Assembly (NCBI RefSeq): GCF_008064635.1
Contig: NZ_VRYZ01000005.1
Coordinates: 124,001-188,000, forward strand
Direction: 5' to 3'
Origin: Parahaliea aestuarii
GTDB lineage: Bacteria; Pseudomonadota; Gammaproteobacteria; Pseudomonadales; Halieaceae
DNA: 64,000 nt
Shown: positions 55,051 to 63,990 of the stretch, one piece after another
How the letters are laid out: each line of letters begins with the position of its first letter
Numbering within the stretch: position 1 is the first letter of the stretch
Translations under genes and position numbers: made by a program
Notes under the pieces: generated by a model
The model's database searches: none
Seen by the model: only the letters and a program-made list of their open reading frames with translations
What the model was told of the DNA's origin: nothing

Positions 55051-55064
55051 CGTGCCCGGGGGAA

Positions 55065-56093
55065 TCAGTCGGGGTCCGCCAGTTTCAACAGCTGCTTGCC
55101 CTGGTTGCGGCCTTCAAACAGGCGCAGCAGGGTGGCGGGAATGTTGTCGAAGCCTTCCTGGATGTCCTCGCGCCAGGTGATCTCGCCGGCGCCCACCCAC
55201 TGGCCGAGGTCGGCGTAGGCGGCTTCCGCCTGTTCCAGGAAATCGATCACGATGAAGCCCTGCATGCGAATGCGGCGGGTGATCAGCTTCATCATGTTGT
55301 TGGGGCCGGGGCTCGGTGTGTCGTCGTTATAGCCGGAGATGGCGCCGCAGAGCACAATGCGGCCGAAGTCCGCCATCTGCTCGATGCCCGCTTCCAGGGT
55401 GCTGCCGCCCACATTATCGAAGAATACGTCGATCCCCATGGGGCAGAGGCGGGCGAGTTCCGCCGCCACGTCCTGGTTGCGGTAGTCGATGACGTCCTCG
55501 ATGCGGCAACTGTCGCGCAGCCACTGGCATTTGTCCTCGCCACCGGCGATGGCGATCACCCGGCAGCCTTTGATGCGGGCAATCTGCGCGACCACCGAGC
55601 CGGTTGCGCCAGCGGCGCCGGATACCAGTACGGTTTCGCCCGCTTTTGGCTGGCCGACATGCAGGAGCCCGAAGTAGGCGGTCAGGCTGGTAGCGCCGAA
55701 GACGCCCAGGGCCATGGCGGGCGGGGTGCCCGCGGGCAGGGGGCGGGGCGGCATCAGCGGCGAGGCCGGATCGCCCACGCTGTATTCCTGCCAGTTCATC
55801 ATGCCCTGTACCAGGGTGCCGGCGGGCAGGTCGGGATTGTTTGAAGTGATGACCTGTCCGATACCGCTGGCGCGCATCGGCTCGCCGAGGGGGACCGGCG
55901 GCAGGTAGGACGGTTCGTCCTCCACCCAGCCGCGCATGGCCGGGTCGAAGCTCAGCATCAGGGTTTTGACCAGCACCTGGCCGGCGTCCAGGTCCGGCTC
56001 GGGCAGGGGCGAATGCACCAGCTCAAAATGCTGCGGGCCGATCATGCCCTGGGGGCGGGTTTTCAGAAGCCACTGGCGGTTGGTGTCGCTCAT
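55065..56093 (-). CDS. NADP-dependent MDR oxidoreductase (CurA/YncB-like)
   Basis: This is a 342-residue zinc-independent MDR enzyme of the leukotriene B4 12-hydroxydehydrogenase/2-alkenal reductase type. The Rossmann motif is SGAAGATGSVVAQIARIKG, and the N-terminal GroES-like domain has MLSFDPAMRGWVED. It probably reduces alpha,beta-unsaturated carbonyls with NADPH. The ATG at 56093 follows AAGGAC. It is convergent with rlmKL and ends just inside the palindromic interval. Confidence 0.88.
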   Translation of the reverse strand: MSDTNRQWLLKTRPQGMIGPQHFELVHSPLPEPDLDAGQVLVKTLMLSFDPAMRGWVEDEPSYLPPVPLGEPMRASGIGQVITSNNPDLPAGTLVQGMMNWQEYSVGDPASPLMPPRPLPAGTPPAMALGVFGATSLTAYFGLLHVGQPKAGETVLVSGAAGATGSVVAQIARIKGCRVIAIAGGEDKCQWLRDSCRIEDVIDYRNQDVAAELARLCPMGIDVFFDNVGGSTLEAGIEQMADFGRIVLCGAISGYNDDTPSPGPNNMMKLITRRIRMQGFIVIDFLEQAEAAYADLGQWVGAGEITWREDIQEGFDNIPATLLRLFEGRNQGKQLLKLADPD

Positions 56094-56292
56094 CGATCTT
56101 GTCCTTATGGTCGGTGAATGGGCCGAAGCGGGGCGGGCAGTGGTGCCGCCGGCGAAAGGCGACATTAGAGCACTGGCGCTGTCGTCCTGCCAAGTTCGCA
56201 GGGGCCGTGGCATGACAGTGCCTGCCGGCTGTGGTGAAATCCCTGTTTTCGTCGCGTTTTGTCCCCGCGTAGAAGAGGTACTTACCGTCGTC

Positions 56293-56757
56293 GTGAAAAC
56301 CCTGCTGATCGTTTATCACAGCCAGAGTGGCGCCAGCGCTGAATTGGCGCGAGCGCTGTGGCAGGGGGCCGGCGCCGAAGCGGCAGAAGCCGAAGTGACA
56401 TTGACCCTGCGTCGCGCCTGCGACAGCGGCAGTGCCGACCTGCTGCAGGCCGATGCCCTGGTGCTGATCGGGGCGGAGAATTCCGGTGCCCTGGCCGGCG
56501 GCCTCAAGGACTACCTGGACCGGGTGTTCTACCCGATGATCGCCGCGGGTAGGGTGATGCCCTGTGCGCTGGTCTTTTCGGCCGGTAACGACGGTCGCAA
56601 TGCCCGCCGCCAGGCGCAGCGCATTCTGTCGGGCATTCCCTTCAGCGAGGCTACAGAGGCGCTGATCTGCCGCGGTGAAGTCACCGAACGGCATCGCCAG
56701 CAATGCCGGGAACTGGGTCAGGCGCTGGTGGCAGGGCTCGCCATGGGGATTTTCTGA
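56293..56757 (+). CDS. Flavodoxin-like/NAD(P)H FMN reductase-type protein
   Basis: This is a 154-residue flavodoxin-fold protein with the phosphate-loop motif YHSQSGASAELARAL near the start and a second FMN-contact region (GAENSGALAGGLKDYLDRVF). It is likely an electron carrier or reductase. It starts at GTG (56293); a ribosome-binding site (AGAGGT) lies upstream at longer-than-usual spacing. It is followed by a thioesterase gene 43 bp downstream. Confidence 0.75.
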   Translation: MKTLLIVYHSQSGASAELARALWQGAGAEAAEAEVTLTLRRACDSGSADLLQADALVLIGAENSGALAGGLKDYLDRVFYPMIAAGRVMPCALVFSAGNDGRNARRQAQRILSGIPFSEATEALICRGEVTERHRQQCRELGQALVAGLAMGIF

Positions 56758-56800
56758 GCCCAACGTAGACATTGAAAAATAAAGCAGAGTGAGGCAGGCA

Positions 56801-57286
56801 GTGGGTAGTGACAACAATACGACAGGCAAACAGCGGGTTCCCGCGGGTTTTGAGCTCGTACAGACAGGGATGGGCTTTACCGACAACCTGCAGCCCCTGT
56901 ATCGGCGGGTGCGGGAGGACGGCGTTACCTTCGGCCTCTTTGTGGATACCCAGCACGCCAACATGATGGGTATCTGCCACGGCGGCGCACTGATGACGCT
57001 GGCGGATATCGCCGCCGCCTCCGGGGTAAACCACGCCCGCGGCGCCGTGGGTGGCAGCCCCACCATCAACCTGTCCCTCGATTTTATCGGCGCCGGTAAA
57101 ATGGGCGACTGGCTGGAAGCCAGCAACAGCGAGGTGACGGTAAAGCGGCGCTTTGGTTTCTGTAACGGCCTGATCGTCAGCGAGCGAGGCATAGTCGCCC
57201 GTTACAACGGCACCTTTTACCTGCCGGATCACGATGGCATGTGGCAGGGAGAAAAGGGCAGTGGGGCGTTGGGTGGCCGGTCCTGA
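56801..57286 (+). CDS. PaaI-type hotdog thioesterase
   Basis: This 161-residue protein has the hotdog-fold signature MMGICHGGALMTLADIAA (HGG motif) and DFIGAGKMGDWLEA. It probably hydrolyses an acyl- or aryl-CoA, which fits the acyl-CoA dehydrogenase region. GTG codons occur at 56789 and 56801; 56801 was chosen because GAGG lies upstream at normal spacing. The other adds four residues. The AT-rich island begins right after the gene. Confidence 0.85.
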   Translation: MGSDNNTTGKQRVPAGFELVQTGMGFTDNLQPLYRRVREDGVTFGLFVDTQHANMMGICHGGALMTLADIAAASGVNHARGAVGGSPTINLSLDFIGAGKMGDWLEASNSEVTVKRRFGFCNGLIVSERGIVARYNGTFYLPDHDGMWQGEKGSGALGGRS

Positions 57287-57309
57287 ATTGCATGTAATGT
57301 CAAATGTAA

Positions 57310-57321
57310 GGCCTGACCCTG
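57310..57321. repeat. 12-bp inverted repeat, left copy
   Basis: GGCCTGACCCTG is the exact reverse complement of the copy at 58098-58109. It follows a direct repeat of ATGTAA (57292-57297 and 57304-57309). The left copy lies immediately upstream of the first small ORF. Confidence 0.7.
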
Positions 57322-57324
57322 TCT

Positions 57325-57657
57325 GTGAAGGTTAGATCAACAAATCAATTATCATATGTGCTGGCAATATTTTTTTGGGCTATCTGCTTGCTAGCTTTTT
57401 ATTGCAAGAATAATGTCGATTATTCAATGTGGCAGTGGATAGAGGCCGGACTCGCCCTTGCATATTTAATCGCTGTATTTCGTGCGTTTGCGATGTATTC
57501 CCCTTTTCATATTTCTATTAAAAAACTGGAACATCCAGAGGATAGATTTGAGCGGAAGGTCTGGGCGGCATATTTTTTCTCACCCTCGCCTGTTTATATG
57601 CGATGTGGTAAGCGCATCATGCGCTTAGTGGTCGCTACAAGCCTGCTAGGCTGTTGA
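57325..57657 (+). CDS. Small membrane protein, unknown function
   Basis: This is a 110-residue protein with two predicted membrane segments (SYVLAIFFWAICLLAFYC and WIEAGLALAYLIAVFRAFAM) and a basic C-terminal tail. No family was recognised. It starts with GTG at 57325, and no good ribosome-binding site is visible. Codon use is AT-rich. Two hairpins (57609-57627 and 57640-57652) fall within its 3' end, which is unusual and may mean the annotated end is not native. It could be a cassette-borne gene. Confidence 0.5.
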   Translation: MKVRSTNQLSYVLAIFFWAICLLAFYCKNNVDYSMWQWIEAGLALAYLIAVFRAFAMYSPFHISIKKLEHPEDRFERKVWAAYFFSPSPVYMRCGKRIMRLVVATSLLGC

Positions 57658-57773
57658 AATGCTCGACCGGGAGTTCTTTGTAATTGCCGGCAGGATTGGA
57701 GGTGATAGATTAAGTGAGGAAAAGAACTGAAAGAACTTTCAAATAAACTGCCGCCCTCTAGGCTGATCTAGCA

Positions 57774-58130
57774 GTGAGATTTGTGATGATGGCTGATGCT
57801 CAGACGAAAGTGCGGATGGGCGACGTAATAATTGCGACAGGCGTGGCCTGCTCCATTGCATCTTACTTTGATGGCTTTTTTCCAAGTGGCGGATTTGGTT
57901 ATTTTTTGCTACAGCTAGGAGCTATTATTGGGGCGTTATGTAGCGTTGGTTTTTGGTTTTGGATGATGGTTTCCCTTTTCAAAGATGGGTATAGCTTCAG
58001 TAAGCTGGCGTGGTTCGCCGTGATCCTCGTTACTTATTTCTTTGGAGCTATACTTTACTATTTTTCCAGGTATAGGCCATCATTAATTAAAGAGATTCAG
58101 GGTCAGGCCATGACCACATGGCTCAAGTGA
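57774..58130 (+). CDS. Small membrane protein, unknown function
   Basis: This is a 118-residue protein with about three hydrophobic segments (near residues 18-38, 42-66 and 78-98) ending in an Arg-rich stretch (FSRYRPSLI). It has a loose resemblance to small phospholipase-D N-terminal-type membrane domains, not firm. The GTG at 57774 or ATG at 57786 may be the start. The right inverted-repeat copy lies inside its 3' coding end and contributes the last residues, so the C-terminus may have been altered by insertion or recombination. Confidence 0.5.
   Translation: MRFVMMADAQTKVRMGDVIIATGVACSIASYFDGFFPSGGFGYFLLQLGAIIGALCSVGFWFWMMVSLFKDGYSFSKLAWFAVILVTYFFGAILYYFSRYRPSLIKEIQGQAMTTWLK
58098..58109. 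repeat. 12-bp inverted repeat, right copy
   Basis: CAGGGTCAGGCC is the reverse complement of the left copy at 57310-57321. It lies within the last codons of the second small ORF. Confidence 0.7.
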
Positions 58131-58258
58131 GTGCAGTGTCAGGATTGGGGGTCAACTCCGCAAGGAGATTGTGCTGCTGTCCCCTTGTGTTTTTCGCGAC
58201 TTATTGCCTATGCGGGGAGAGTTTCAGAATTTCCGTTTAACTAGGACTTGATTGGTGT

Positions 58259-58669
58259 ATGAAAATTTTCGGATTTAAGAATTTAATATGCGAATTATTC
58301 TTCAGCACTATTTCGATCTTATTGGTATTGTTTGTGCTCTATGCACTATTTACAGCTTTGTATAGGGCAAATTCGGGATTTGATTATATTAATGAAAACT
58401 TGTCTGATTCAGAAAAGGTTGTATTGATTGGAGAAAATAGAGTTCACGACCTTGGGGCCCTAAGAAACGACATTTCTGATTGGAAATATTTCAAGCAGAG
58501 CGGGTCTCACCCCACCAAGATGTTCGAAGCAAGGGTGTGTCATCCGGAGTGTAACTTGCTATTTGTCCTATACAGGGATTCAAGGAATCCAAGGATGTAC
58601 TGGGTATCTTTGGCTGGGGAAGACCTTGAAGACTATATTGGTTACATAGAAACAGATCTGGTCAACTAG
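58259..58669 (+). CDS. Small membrane-anchored protein, unknown function
   Basis: This is a 136-residue protein with one N-terminal transmembrane segment (about 15-40: STISILLVLFVLYALF) and a soluble C-terminal domain with a Cys-x3-Cys pair (VCHPECNLL). No family was recognised. It starts at ATG 58259. The stop overlaps the convergent LysR stop by 8 bp, so it may be transcribed up to the LysR gene. It is AT-rich like the two preceding ORFs but lies outside the inverted-repeat pair. Confidence 0.5.
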   Translation: MKIFGFKNLICELFFSTISILLVLFVLYALFTALYRANSGFDYINENLSDSEKVVLIGENRVHDLGALRNDISDWKYFKQSGSHPTKMFEARVCHPECNLLFVLYRDSRNPRMYWVSLAGEDLEDYIGYIETDLVN

Positions 58670-59534
58670 CCTCGTAACCCAACTCTTCAATAAATGCCTG
58701 CGCCGCCCGAGACAGGCTGCGCCCGCGGTGATAGATCACACCCAGAGTGCGCTCGATGCGGATACCTTCCACCGACAGCGGCAGCAGGGTGTGGTCGCAC
58801 ATGCTGCGCGGCAGCACCGTCCAGCCCAAACCGACCGAGGCCATCATGCGGATGGTCTCCAGGTAGTTGGTAGCCATGGAGACCTGCAGGTCGAGCCGGT
58901 GCTGGTCGAACAGCCGTTTCACAATCTGGCCGGTGTAGGTGTTGAGGCCGGGCAGTACCGCGGGGTGTTCGGCCAGCGCCGCCAGCGGGCAGGGGTTGAG
59001 GCGTGCCAGGGGGTGGTCGCGGGCCACCATCACATCCAGCGGGTCCGGCCACACTGGCCGGGTGATGATGGAGGGGTCTCCGTCAGGCGCCAGGGTGACC
59101 ACCGCCAGTTCCACCTTGCCGTGGGTGATCAGGTCGTAGGCCTGCTCTGAATCCATGAACTCGATATCGATCTGTACCTGGGGGCAGGCCCTGCTGAAGC
59201 GGCTCAGCACCGGCGGCAGGCGGTGCAGGCCGATATGGTGACTGGTGGCCAGGCGCAGGTCGCCAGCCACCTGGCCCGACAAATCCCGCACCGCCTGGCG
59301 CGCCATGCTCAGTTGCTGGATCACCGACTTGGCATGGGGCATAAGGGCCTCGCCGGCTTCGGTGAGTCCGATGTGGCGGCCAATGCGGTCGAACAGCTGG
59401 CAGTCCAGCTGTTGCTCCAGCAGTGCGATGCGCTTGCTCACCGCGGGCTGGGTGAGATGGAGCTTTTCCGCCGCGAGGGAAAAGGACCGGTCTTCGGCAA
59501 CCTGGATGAAGGCCTGCAGGTTCTGGGTTTCCAT
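58662..59534 (-). CDS. LysR-family regulator divergent from leuC
   Basis: This is a 290-residue LysR-type regulator: N-terminal HTH (FSLAAEKLHLTQPAVSKRIA) and a C-terminal substrate-binding domain (GDLRLATSHHIGLHRLPP). Its divergence from leuC-leuD-leuB-asd suggests control of that operon, as in some Pseudomonas-like genomes; the target is inferred from position only. The ATG at 59534 is used. Confidence 0.88.
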   Translation of the reverse strand: METQNLQAFIQVAEDRSFSLAAEKLHLTQPAVSKRIALLEQQLDCQLFDRIGRHIGLTEAGEALMPHAKSVIQQLSMARQAVRDLSGQVAGDLRLATSHHIGLHRLPPVLSRFSRACPQVQIDIEFMDSEQAYDLITHGKVELAVVTLAPDGDPSIITRPVWPDPLDVMVARDHPLARLNPCPLAALAEHPAVLPGLNTYTGQIVKRLFDQHRLDLQVSMATNYLETIRMMASVGLGWTVLPRSMCDHTLLPLSVEGIRIERTLGVIYHRGRSLSRAAQAFIEELGYEAS

Positions 59535-59560
59535 TGCTATTCCTGTGAGGAATCGATTGG

Positions 59561-59584
59561 ATAAAAATAATAGATTTGTTTTAT
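59561..59584. promoter_or_regulatory. AT-rich dyad in the LysR-leuC gap
   Basis: ATAAAA (59561-59566) and TTTTAT (59579-59584) are perfect inverted arms 12 bp apart, and 18 of 24 positions are symmetric. Such AT-rich dyads with interrupted symmetry are typical of LysR operators. This could serve both the regulator and leuC. Confidence 0.5.
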
Positions 59585-59671
59585 AGAATGCTCAAGCGTA
59601 ATATCGCCCCCATTCAACGCTGCCCGCGCATCTGCGCTTCAATTACCTGTTAAAGGAAGGGACATAAGCCC

Positions 59672-61105
59672 ATGGCTGGACAAACCCTCTACGACAAGCT
59701 CTGGCAACAGCATGTGGTGGAAAGCCGCGACGACGGCACCGCCCTGATCTATATCGACCGCCACCTGTTACACGAGGTGACCTCGCCCCAGGCCTTTGAG
59801 GGGCTGCGTCTGGCGGGTCGCAAGCCCTGGCGCCTGGATGCCAACCTCGCGGTGCCCGATCACAACGTGCCCACCGACTCAGCCGAGCGCAGTGGCGGGG
59901 TGGACGGTATTGTCGACCCGGTATCCCGCCTGCAGGTAAAGACACTCGATGATAACTGCGGCGACTTCAATATTGTCGAGATCCCGATCAACGACCGCCG
60001 CCAGGGCATCGTGCATGTCGTGGGCCCGGAGCAGGGCGCGACACTGCCGGGCATGACGGTGGTCTGCGGCGACTCGCATACCTCCACCCACGGCGCCCTC
60101 GGCGCCCTGGCCCATGGCATCGGTACTTCGGAAGTCGAGCACGTGCTGGCCACCCAGTGCCTGATTACCCGCAAGATGAAAAACATGCTGGTGCGCGTGG
60201 ACGGCAAACTGCAGCCCGGCGTCTCCGCCAAGGACGTAGCGCTGGCAGTAATTGGCCGCATCGGCACCGCCGGCGGCACCGGCTACGCCATCGAGTTTGG
60301 CGGCGAGGCTGTGCGCGGCCTGACCATGGAAGGGCGCATGACGCTGTGCAATATGTCCATCGAGGCCGGCGCCCGTATGGGGATGATAGCGGTAGACGAC
60401 ATCACCATTGACTATGTCAGGGGCCGCACCTATGCGCCCCGGGGCGAGTTGTGGGAGCAGGCGGTGGCGGCCTGGCGCGAACTGCACTCGGACGCGGACG
60501 CCGAGTTCGACACCGTGATCGAACTGCGCGGCGAAGACATCCAGCCCCAGGTCACCTGGGGCACGTCCCCGGAAATGGTACTGCCGGTGGGCGGTACCGT
60601 ACCCGACCCGGAAGCACAACCCACAGCCACCGCAAAAGAAGCCGTGCGGCGCGCCCTGGAGTACATGGGGCTCAGCGCCGGCCAGAAGATTACCGATATC
60701 CGCCCGGATCGGGTGTTTATCGGTTCCTGCACCAATTCCCGCATCGAGGATCTGCGCGCCGCGGCGGATGTGGTGCGCGGTAAAAAGGTTGCCGCTTCCA
60801 TCAAGCAGGCGCTGGTGGTGCCCGGCTCCGGCGAGGTCAAGGCCCAGGCCGAGGCCGAAGGGCTGGATCGCGTCTTTATTGACGCCGGCATGGAGTGGCG
60901 CGAGCCGGGTTGTTCAATGTGCCTGGCCATGAACGCCGACAAGCTCGGTGCCGGTGAGCACTGTGCCTCCACTTCGAACCGCAATTTCGAAGGCCGCCAG
61001 GGCTTTGGTGGTCGCACCCACCTGGTCAGTCCGGCGATGGCCGCGGCGGCCGCAGTGGCCGGACATTTCGTCGACGTACGCACTTTCGCGGAGGACGCAC
61101 AATGA
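59672..61105 (+). CDS. leuC: 3-isopropylmalate dehydratase large subunit
   Basis: This is a 477-residue aconitase-family protein that with LeuD isomerises 2- to 3-isopropylmalate in leucine synthesis. The 4Fe-4S cysteines are visible in IGSCTNSR and in [19 protein letters not shown] precedes the ATG. The stop overlaps leuD by 4 bp. The pathway enzyme LeuA is not in the window. Confidence 0.97.
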   Translation: MAGQTLYDKLWQQHVVESRDDGTALIYIDRHLLHEVTSPQAFEGLRLAGRKPWRLDANLAVPDHNVPTDSAERSGGVDGIVDPVSRLQVKTLDDNCGDFNIVEIPINDRRQGIVHVVGPEQGATLPGMTVVCGDSHTSTHGALGALAHGIGTSEVEHVLATQCLITRKMKNMLVRVDGKLQPGVSAKDVALAVIGRIGTAGGTGYAIEFGGEAVRGLTMEGRMTLCNMSIEAGARMGMIAVDDITIDYVRGRTYAPRGELWEQAVAAWRELHSDADAEFDTVIELRGEDIQPQVTWGTSPEMVLPVGGTVPDPEAQPTATAKEAVRRALEYMGLSAGQKITDIRPDRVFIGSCTNSRIEDLRAAADVVRGKKVAASIKQALVVPGSGEVKAQAEAEGLDRVFIDAGMEWREPGCSMCLAMNADKLGAGEHCASTSNRNFEGRQGFGGRTHLVSPAMAAAAAVAGHFVDVRTFAEDAQ

Positions 61106-61749
61106 AAGCCTTTACCGTACACAGTGGCCTCGCCGCGCCGATGGACCGGGCCAACGTCGATACCGACCTGATCATCCCCAAGCAGTTTCTGAAATCGATC
61201 AAGCGTTCCGGCTTCGGCCCCAACCTGTTTGATGAACTGCGCTATCTCGATGAAGGGCAGCCGGGCCAGGACTGCAGCGGGCGGCCGCTGAATCCGCAAT
61301 TTCCACTGAACCTGCCGCGCTATGCCGGCGCCTCGGTGCTGCTGGCGCGGGAGAACTTCGGCTGCGGCTCCAGTCGCGAGCACGCGCCCTGGGCACTGGA
61401 GGATTACGGCTTCCGCTGTATTATTGCGCCCAGTTTTGCCGACATCTTCTTCAATAACTGCTTCAAGAATGGTGTGCTGCCGATCGCGCTGCCGGCGGAG
61501 ACCGTGGACAGCCTGTTCCAGGCCATGTACGCCAGCGAGGGTTACACGCTGGAGATCGACCTGCCTGAGCAGGTGATCCGCACTCCCGAAGGCGAGACTA
61601 TCGCTTTCGAGGTCGAGTCCTTCCGCAAGCATTGCCTGCTGAATGGCCTTGACGATATCGGCCTGACACTGGAGAGTGCGGACGCCATCCGCGCCTTCGA
61701 AGCGCAGTACCGGCAGCGCGCTCCCTGGCTGTTTGGCAGCATTTGCTGA
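61102..61749 (+). CDS. leuD: 3-isopropylmalate dehydratase small subunit
   Basis: This is a 215-residue swivel domain subunit with the conserved [14 protein letters not shown] and [15 protein letters not shown] motifs. It completes the LeuC active site. The ATGA overlap with leuC indicates translational coupling. leuB follows after about 30 bp. Confidence 0.96.
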   Translation: MKAFTVHSGLAAPMDRANVDTDLIIPKQFLKSIKRSGFGPNLFDELRYLDEGQPGQDCSGRPLNPQFPLNLPRYAGASVLLARENFGCGSSREHAPWALEDYGFRCIIAPSFADIFFNNCFKNGVLPIALPAETVDSLFQAMYASEGYTLEIDLPEQVIRTPEGETIAFEVESFRKHCLLNGLDDIGLTLESADAIRAFEAQYRQRAPWLFGSIC

Positions 61750-61781
61750 AAGCCATACGACACGAGACAAGAGACAGAATT

Positions 61782-62861
61782 GTGAGCAAGAACATCCTGA
61801 TACTCCCCGGCGATCACATCGGCCCGGAAATCATGGCCGAAGCAGTGAAAGTGCTGGAGGTCGTCAATCGGCAGTTTTCCCTCGACCTGAACCTGGAATA
61901 CGGTTTGCTGGGCGGCGCCGCCCTGGACGCTACCGGCGTACCCCTGCCGGAGGAAACCCTGTCCCGGGCAAGGCAGGCCGACGCCATTCTGCTGGGCGCA
62001 GTCGGTGGCCCCGAGTGGGACAAGGTCGAGGCCGCCCTGCGCCCGGAGAAGGGCCTGCTGGGGTTGCGCTCGGCGCTGGAACTGTTCGGTAATCTGCGCC
62101 CGGCGCTGCTCTATCCGCAACTGGCCGCGGCATCCAGCCTGAAGCCGGAGCTGGTGGCGGGGCTGGATATTCTCATCGTGCGCGAACTTACCGGCGGCAT
62201 CTACTTCGGTGAGCCCCGCGGCATCCGCACCCTGGAGAATGGTGAGCGCCAGGGCTATAACACCTATGTCTACAGCGAGTCGGAGATTCGCCGCATCGGC
62301 CACCTGGCCTTCAATCTGGCCCGGGCGCGCGACAGGCGCGTGTGCAGTGTGGACAAGTCCAACGTACTGGAAGTGACGGTGCTTTGGCGCGAAGTCATGG
62401 AAGAAGTGGCGAAGGACTATCCCGACGTCGAGCTGTCCCACATGTACGTGGACAACGCCGCCATGCAACTGGTGCGTGCGCCCAAGCAGTTCGACGTGCT
62501 GGTGACCGGCAACATGTTCGGCGACATCCTCTCCGACGCCGCCGCCATGCTCACCGGTTCTATCGGCATGCTGCCATCCGCCTCCCTCGACAAGAACGGC
62601 CGCGGTATGTACGAGCCCTGTCACGGCTCCGCGCCGGACATCGCAGGGCAGGGCATCGCCAACCCCCTGGCCACCATCCTGTCGGTGGCGATGATGCTGC
62701 GGTATACGCTGAACCAGCCGGAGGCCGCCGCCGCGATAGAAAGTGCGGTCAGCCAGGTGCTCGATGCGGGGCTGCGCACAGCGGATATCTGGGCCGAGGG
62801 CGACAGCCGGGTATCCACCACGGAAATGGGCGACGCCGTGTTGCGCGCCCTTGAATCCTGA
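61782..62861 (+). CDS. leuB: 3-isopropylmalate dehydrogenase
   Basis: This is a 359-residue beta-decarboxylating dehydrogenase: [11 protein letters not shown] at the N-terminus, [14 protein letters not shown], and the cofactor/Mg2+ region [11 protein letters not shown] plus [18 protein letters not shown]. It uses NAD. A GTG start at 61782 is assumed (N-terminus [10 protein letters not shown]); an upstream in-frame start at 61743 overlaps leuD. It is followed by asd 26 bp downstream. Confidence 0.96.
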   Translation: MSKNILILPGDHIGPEIMAEAVKVLEVVNRQFSLDLNLEYGLLGGAALDATGVPLPEETLSRARQADAILLGAVGGPEWDKVEAALRPEKGLLGLRSALELFGNLRPALLYPQLAAASSLKPELVAGLDILIVRELTGGIYFGEPRGIRTLENGERQGYNTYVYSESEIRRIGHLAFNLARARDRRVCSVDKSNVLEVTVLWREVMEEVAKDYPDVELSHMYVDNAAMQLVRAPKQFDVLVTGNMFGDILSDAAAMLTGSIGMLPSASLDKNGRGMYEPCHGSAPDIAGQGIANPLATILSVAMMLRYTLNQPEAAAAIESAVSQVLDAGLRTADIWAEGDSRVSTTEMGDAVLRALES

Positions 62862-62887
62862 AACTCACTCACTAACGGAACAAAACA

Positions 62888-63913
62888 ATGGCAGATTCAT
62901 ACGATGTAGCCGTCGTCGGCGCCACCGGTGCCGTCGGCGAGACCATGATCGAGATTCTCGAGCAGCGGAACTTTCCGGTGCGCAATCTCTACCCGCTGGC
63001 CTCAAGCCGTTCGGCGGGCAAGTCCATCAAGTTCAAGGGCAAGTCGGTGAAGGTGACCGACCTCGCCGAGTTCGATTTCAGCAAGGCACAGATCGGCCTG
63101 TTCTCCGCCGGCGGCAGCATCTCCGAGGAGTTTGCCCCGAAGGCGGCCGCGGCCGGCTGTGTGGTGATCGACAACACCTCCCATTTCCGCCGTGACGAAG
63201 ACATTCCGCTGGTGGTGCCGGAGGTGAACCCAGAGGCACTGGCCCAGTACAGCAACCGCAATATTATTGCCAACCCCAACTGCTCCACCATTCAGATGCT
63301 GGTGGCGCTGAAGCCGATCTACGACGCGGTGGGTATCGAGCGCATTAATGTGTGCACCTACCAGGCGGTATCCGGTACCGGCAAGGAAGCGATCGAGGAG
63401 CTGGCCGGGCAGACGGCACGCCTGCTCAATGGCCAGGACGCGGAGTGCGAGGTTTACCCCAAGCAGATCGCCTTCAATGCCTTGCCGCACATCGACACCT
63501 TCCAGGACAACGGCTACACCCGGGAAGAGATGAAGATGGTGTGGGAGACCCAGAAGATCTTCGGCGACGACAGCATTCAGGTGAACCCGACCTGTGTGCG
63601 CATTCCCGTTTTCTTCGGCCACTCCGAGGCCGTGCACATCGAAACCCGCGAGAAAATCAGCGTGGAGAAAGTGCGCGAGCTACTGGCGCAGGCCGATGGC
63701 GTCACGCTGATGGACGAGCGCGCCGATGGCGGCTACCCCACGGCGGTGACCGAGGCGGCGGGCAAGGACCCGGTATTTGTCGGTCGCATTCGCGAAGATA
63801 TCTCCCATCCGCGCGGATTGAACCTGTGGATTGTGGCCGACAATGTGCGCAAGGGGGCCGCGCTCAATAGTGTGCAAATTGCCGAGAGCATGATCAGCAC
63901 CTATCTTGATTAA
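62888..63913 (+). CDS. asd: Aspartate-semialdehyde dehydrogenase
   Basis: This is a 341-residue NADPH-dependent enzyme making aspartate semialdehyde for lysine, methionine and threonine synthesis. The cofactor loop is VGATGAVGETM and the catalytic Cys132 lies in NPNCSTIQM. The placement after leuB is a conserved arrangement in Pseudomonas-type gammaproteobacteria, where fimV and truA usually follow, so they may start just past the window. Confidence 0.96.
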   Translation: MADSYDVAVVGATGAVGETMIEILEQRNFPVRNLYPLASSRSAGKSIKFKGKSVKVTDLAEFDFSKAQIGLFSAGGSISEEFAPKAAAAGCVVIDNTSHFRRDEDIPLVVPEVNPEALAQYSNRNIIANPNCSTIQMLVALKPIYDAVGIERINVCTYQAVSGTGKEAIEELAGQTARLLNGQDAECEVYPKQIAFNALPHIDTFQDNGYTREEMKMVWETQKIFGDDSIQVNPTCVRIPVFFGHSEAVHIETREKISVEKVRELLAQADGVTLMDERADGGYPTAVTEAAGKDPVFVGRIREDISHPRGLNLWIVADNVRKGAALNSVQIAESMISTYLD

Positions 63914-63945
63914 TAATGACCTAGTCGACATACTTGGGCGAAATG

Positions 63946-63990
63946 AGGACCCCGACGGGCGTCGGGAAGCCTTTTCAAGGGGTCCTTTCT
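63946..63990 (+). terminator. Nested hairpin after asd
   Basis: The outer arms AGGACCCC (63946-63953) and GGGGTCCT (63979-63986) are perfect and followed by TTCT. An inner stem CCCGAC/GTCGGG (63951-63966) shares three bases with the outer left arm, so the two structures compete. It is likely an asd terminator; an alternative-fold regulatory leader for the next gene is also possible. Confidence 0.5.

Larger units (their letters stand above)
54757..55064. other. Intergenic region with palindrome and DnaA-box sequences
   Basis: This gap of about 310 bp lies between convergent genes and contains a likely terminator (54776-54798), a DnaA-box-like CTATCCACA (54831-54839), an A-rich patch near 54913-54926 and a long nested palindrome (54997-55050). 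A short open frame (54844-55035) has no recognisable product and is treated as chance. Confidence 0.6.
57290..58661. other. AT-rich accessory island
   Basis: About 1.4 kb of visibly AT-rich DNA sits between a thioesterase gene and the leu-linked LysR gene. It carries three small ORFs with predicted membrane segments. Base composition and codon use (many A/T-ending codons) differ sharply from the GC-rich neighbours. A 12-bp inverted repeat brackets the first two ORFs. No integrase, transposase or tRNA was seen nearby. Confidence 0.65.

Noticed and set aside
57290-58258. Integron attC sites flanking the small ORFs
   Set aside because: GTTRRRY- and RYYYAAC-like heptamers can be found singly (57331, 58234), but they are not paired in the expected layout and no integrase is nearby.
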